DNA of 15,178 nucleotides from DASZZX01 sp036260415 (GTDB lineage Bacteria; Actinomycetota; Nitriliruptoria; Nitriliruptorales; JAHWKO01), in NCBI GenBank assembly GCA_036260415.1, contig DASZZX010000169.1:1-15178 (forward strand). Direction: 5' to 3'. The position numbers and the translations under genes were made by a program. Below, piece by piece: positions 12,777-15,178 of this stretch (position 1 is its first letter; each line of letters starts with the position of its first letter). Below the pieces are notes generated by a model. That model saw only the letters and a program-made list of their open reading frames with translations. It searched no databases and was not told the DNA's origin.

Positions 12777-13970
12777 TCAGCTCCGCCGGCCGGCCGGCAG
12801 CCGCGCCCGTCCCCGCGACCAGCGCCGCTCGCGCTGGAGCGACGCGACGAACGCCCGTAGCTCCCTCTCGACCCCCTCGGGGTCGACGTTCCACGACTGG
12901 ATGTGCCCCGCCCCAGGCACCCGCACGTACCGCACCAGGTGGGGGCGCTGGCGCGCGAAGGCGTCCGACGGGCCAACCGGGACGCGGTCGTCGTCCGCCC
13001 CGTGGATGAGCAGCACGGGGCGGAGCGGACCCACGTGCGTGCGGTGGTCGAGGGCACGCCAGTCGATGCCCGCCCGCACCCGCGCCACGGCCAGCGTGGC
13101 GGGCAGCAGCAGGGGCAGCAGCGCGGGCAGGACCCCCGCCTCCGCCGCCCCCCGTCGCAGCACCGACGGCCAGTGCAGGACCGGCGCATCGAGCACCGAC
13201 CCGCAGACAGCGTCGGAGTGCGCGGACGCCCGCAGGAAGGTGAGCACCGCGGTGCCCCCCATGCTGGAGCCCACGAGCAGCACGCGCCGCGCGCCGTGCG
13301 CCAGGGCGTACACCACCGCTCCCTCCACCTCCTGCCACTCGCTGTGACCCAGGTGGCAGAGCCCGTCGGGGCTCGCCGGGGCGCCCCGGTCGTTGCGGTA
13401 GGAGATGACCAGGCTGGTCAGGCCGGCCTCGGCCAGCGCCGGCACCAGCCGCAGACCCTCGGTTCGCCGGCCCCCTCGGCCGTGCACGACCACCGCCCAG
13501 GCGTCGGCGCTGCGACCCGCTCGGGGGCCGATCTCCCACGCGGCGAACCCCCCCGCCGGCGAGTGGTAGGTCACCTCGCGCCACGGCAGGCCGAGAACGC
13601 CGGGATCCGGGGGGTAGGCGTGCGAGTCCAGCACCGCGGTGGCGCCGGCAGCCAGCGTCCCCTGGAAGCGGCGGAGAACCGGCCGGGTGACTGCGTCGCC
13701 GGTGATCGCTGTCGGCGCGCCCACCTGCAGGTAGCCGCCGGGCCACGCCAGCCCCCAGCGGCCGGGGACCGCCGCCCGCGGCCCGCGCAGGGTCACCGAC
13801 GTCGTCTCCGCCCGCACGACATCGACCGTACCCTCGCAACCCTGGTCGTCGAGCGCGTCGGCGTGGCGCTGGGGCTCCAACACCCGCTCGGCGAACCGCC
13901 AGCCGGCGGCGCCGGCTACCAGCGCGGTCCCGCCGACCGCCGCCGAGACCGTCCGCGTCCTCCATGACAC
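12777..13970 (-). CDS. Membrane-anchored alpha/beta hydrolase
   Basis: From GTG 13970 the product has 397 residues. Residues about 6-24 (VSAAVGGTALVAGAAGWRF) form a single N-terminal membrane anchor or uncleaved signal. The hydrolase domain then shows WAVVVHGRGG (oxyanion region), the nucleophile elbow VGSSMGG with S236, LLIHGADDDRVP with D327 and GAGHIQSWN with H356, so the catalytic triad is complete. It resembles the prolyl-oligopeptidase-like/YqkD-type hydrolases; the substrate, probably an ester or amide, is unknown. The frame extends to GTG 14045, but GTG 13970 has GGGGGAGG eight bases upstream and leaves an 80-base gap to the divergent hemL, whereas the longer start would run over the hemL promoter and adds a low-complexity segment. 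Confidence 0.88.
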   Translation of the reverse strand: MSWRTRTVSAAVGGTALVAGAAGWRFAERVLEPQRHADALDDQGCEGTVDVVRAETTSVTLRGPRAAVPGRWGLAWPGGYLQVGAPTAITGDAVTRPVLRRFQGTLAAGATAVLDSHAYPPDPGVLGLPWREVTYHSPAGGFAAWEIGPRAGRSADAWAVVVHGRGGRRTEGLRLVPALAEAGLTSLVISYRNDRGAPASPDGLCHLGHSEWQEVEGAVVYALAHGARRVLLVGSSMGGTAVLTFLRASAHSDAVCGSVLDAPVLHWPSVLRRGAAEAGVLPALLPLLLPATLAVARVRAGIDWRALDHRTHVGPLRPVLLIHGADDDRVPVGPSDAFARQRPHLVRYVRVPGAGHIQSWNVDPEGVERELRAFVASLQRERRWSRGRARLPAGRRS

Positions 13971-14036
13971 TGCTGCGGCCTCCCCCTCCGGTCCTGATAC
14001 CGCGTCCACCGGAGCGGCCAGGCTACGGGACTCGCC

Positions 14037-14042
14037 TACCCT
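14037..14042 (+). promoter_or_regulatory. -10 element TACCCT for hemL; likely near-leaderless transcript
   Basis: TACCCT ends nine bases before ATG 14051 and no Shine-Dalgarno precedes the start codon. Both the string (CTACCCTC here, TTACCCTC at hemB) and the spacing are nearly the same as in front of hemB. A minus-strand TANNNT (TAGCCT, 14025-14020) in the same 80-base gap could serve the divergent hydrolase gene. Confidence 0.5.
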
Positions 14043-14050
14043 CACCGGCG

Positions 14051-15178
14051 ATGTCCGACGAGCGGTCGACCGCGCTGTTCGAGCGGGCCCGGCGGGTCAT
14101 CCCGGGTGGGGTGAACTCGCCGGTGCGCGCCTTCCAGGCGGTGGGAGGCACCCCGCGCTTCGTGGCGCGGGCGGAGGGCGCCTACCTGTGGGACGAGGAC
14201 GGCCGCCGCTACGTCGACCTGGTCCAGTCATGGGGCGCGCTCCCGCTGGGTCACGGCCGACCGGAGGTGCTGCAGGCTGCCGCCGGGGCGCTGGCACGTG
14301 GGTCGAGCTTCGGGGCGCCGACCGCGGCCGAGGTCGAGTTCGCCGAGGAATTGGTGTCCGCGGTCCCGTCCCTGCAACGGGTGCGGCTGGTGTCGTCCGG
14401 CACCGAGGCGGCGATGAGCGCTGCACGCCTGGCACGCGCCGCCACCGGTCGCGCCAAGCTGCTGAAGTTCGCCGGCCACTACCACGGCCACAGCGACGCG
14501 CTGCTGGCATCCGCCGGCTCCGGCGTGGCCACCCTGGGCATCCCCGGGTCCCCGGGCGTCACTGCGGGCGCCGCCGCCGACACGGTGGTGGTGCCGTGGA
14601 ACGACCTTGCCACGCTGGACGAGGCGGTGGCCGTGCACGGTGACGACCTCGCCGCCATCATCTGCGAGCCGGTCGCCGCCAACATGGGTCTGGTCCCCCC
14701 GACGGACGGCTTCCTGGGAGCGCTGCGCGACCGGGCCGACAGGGTCGGGGCGCTGCTCGTCTTCGACGAGGTGATCACCGGCTTCCGTCTCGGCCGCGCG
14801 GGCGCGCAGGGCGTCTACGGCGTCACACCGGACCTCACGGTCCTCGGCAAGGCCATCGGCGGCGGCTTCCCGCTGGCTGCCTTCGGGGGGCGTGCCGACG
14901 TGATGGACCAGCTGGCCCCCGCCGGATCCGTCTACCAGGCGGGCACCCTGTCGGGGAACCCGGTCGCGGTCGCGGCGGGCCTGGCGCAGGTCCGACTGCT
15001 CGACGACCGGGCGTTCGGGGTGCTGCGGGACGCCACCGCCCGGCTGGTCGACGACCTGCGCGCGGCCCTGGTACGGGTCGGGCTGGTGGCCACCGTCCAG
15101 CAGGTGGGCACCCTCGCCGGTGTCTCCCTCGGACCGGCCGGGACGGAGGACCAGGCGCGGGCCCGTCGGACCGACACG
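14051..15178 (+). CDS. hemL: Glutamate-1-semialdehyde 2,1-aminomutase (partial, runs off the window)
   Basis: The first 376 codons of HemL are present and the frame is open to the last base; the family usually has about 430-440 residues, so some 55-65 C-terminal residues lie outside. HemL is a PLP enzyme that isomerises glutamate-1-semialdehyde from HemA to 5-aminolevulinate for HemB. Visible motifs are RRVIPGGVNSPVRAF at the N-terminus, RLVSSGTEAAMSAARLAR, KFAGHYHGHSDALL, ICEPVAANMGLVPP, the PLP-ring aspartate in LLVFDEVITGFR, the Schiff-base lysine K267 in LGKAIGGGFP, and YQAGTLSGNPVAVAAGL. The ATG 14051 start gives the standard family N-terminus. Together with hemA, hemC, hemD and hemB it completes the set from glutamyl-tRNA to uroporphyrinogen III within this region. 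Confidence 0.97.
   Translation, partial: MSDERSTALFERARRVIPGGVNSPVRAFQAVGGTPRFVARAEGAYLWDEDGRRYVDLVQSWGALPLGHGRPEVLQAAAGALARGSSFGAPTAAEVEFAEELVSAVPSLQRVRLVSSGTEAAMSAARLARAATGRAKLLKFAGHYHGHSDALLASAGSGVATLGIPGSPGVTAGAAADTVVVPWNDLATLDEAVAVHGDDLAAIICEPVAANMGLVPPTDGFLGALRDRADRVGALLVFDEVITGFRLGRAGAQGVYGVTPDLTVLGKAIGGGFPLAAFGGRADVMDQLAPAGSVYQAGTLSGNPVAVAAGLAQVRLLDDRAFGVLRDATARLVDDLRAALVRVGLVATVQQVGTLAGVSLGPAGTEDQARARRTDT

Overview
This window is very GC-rich chromosomal DNA (three-base codon bias toward G/C, frequent GTG starts, TANNNT-type -10 hexamers, SOS boxes of the CGAAC-N4-GTTCG type). These traits and the gene families present (Rex next to hemACD, DUF3072, DUF222/HNH '13E12-like' remnant, standalone PLDc_N protein) point to the Actinomycetota. 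A deep-branching class such as Nitriliruptoria is possible, but I cannot establish this from sequence alone.

The core of the window is the C5 (glutamyl-tRNA) route to tetrapyrroles. On the plus strand: an acyl-CoA-synthetase-like ligase (17-1543), a conserved multi-pass membrane protein (about 1587-2438), a glutaredoxin-like protein (2470-2745), the NADH/NAD+ sensor repressor Rex (2745-3446), hemA (3544-4809), hemC (4817-5776) and hemD (5773-6558), tightly packed and with overlapping starts and stops. Three genes of other function follow: a YihY/BrkB membrane protein (6724-7686), a molybdopterin (sulfite-oxidase-fold) oxidoreductase with an unusual N-terminal helical extension (7779-8672) and a small protein carrying a KLPHH motif seen in phage prohead-protease tails (8735-9151). 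Then come hemB (9324-10319) and, at the right edge, the 5' part of hemL (14051 to the end). Together hemA and hemL make 5-aminolevulinate, hemB makes porphobilinogen, hemC makes hydroxymethylbilane and hemD closes it to uroporphyrinogen III. Rex beside hemA fits the known coupling of haem and respiratory gene expression to the NADH/NAD+ ratio in actinomycetes.

Between hemB and hemL lies an accessory stretch (10320-14050): an amphi-Trp domain protein (minus), a frameshifted DUF222/HNH endonuclease relic, a large hairpin, a small PLDc_N membrane protein (minus), a DUF3072 protein (plus) and a membrane-anchored alpha/beta hydrolase (minus, divergent from hemL). Two perfect actinobacterial-type LexA (SOS) boxes stand out. 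One lies between the -10 element and the ribosome binding site of the DUF3072 gene, and the other lies exactly at the 5' end of the HNH relic. hemB and hemL share an almost identical TACCCTC promoter element placed 9-10 bases before the ATG, which suggests leaderless or near-leaderless transcripts.

The most interesting items for follow-up are the SOS-controlled DUF3072 gene, the HNH relic that keeps its SOS box, the KLPHH protein free of any phage, the fused molybdoenzyme, and the apparent CTG start of the membrane protein upstream of the glutaredoxin-like gene.
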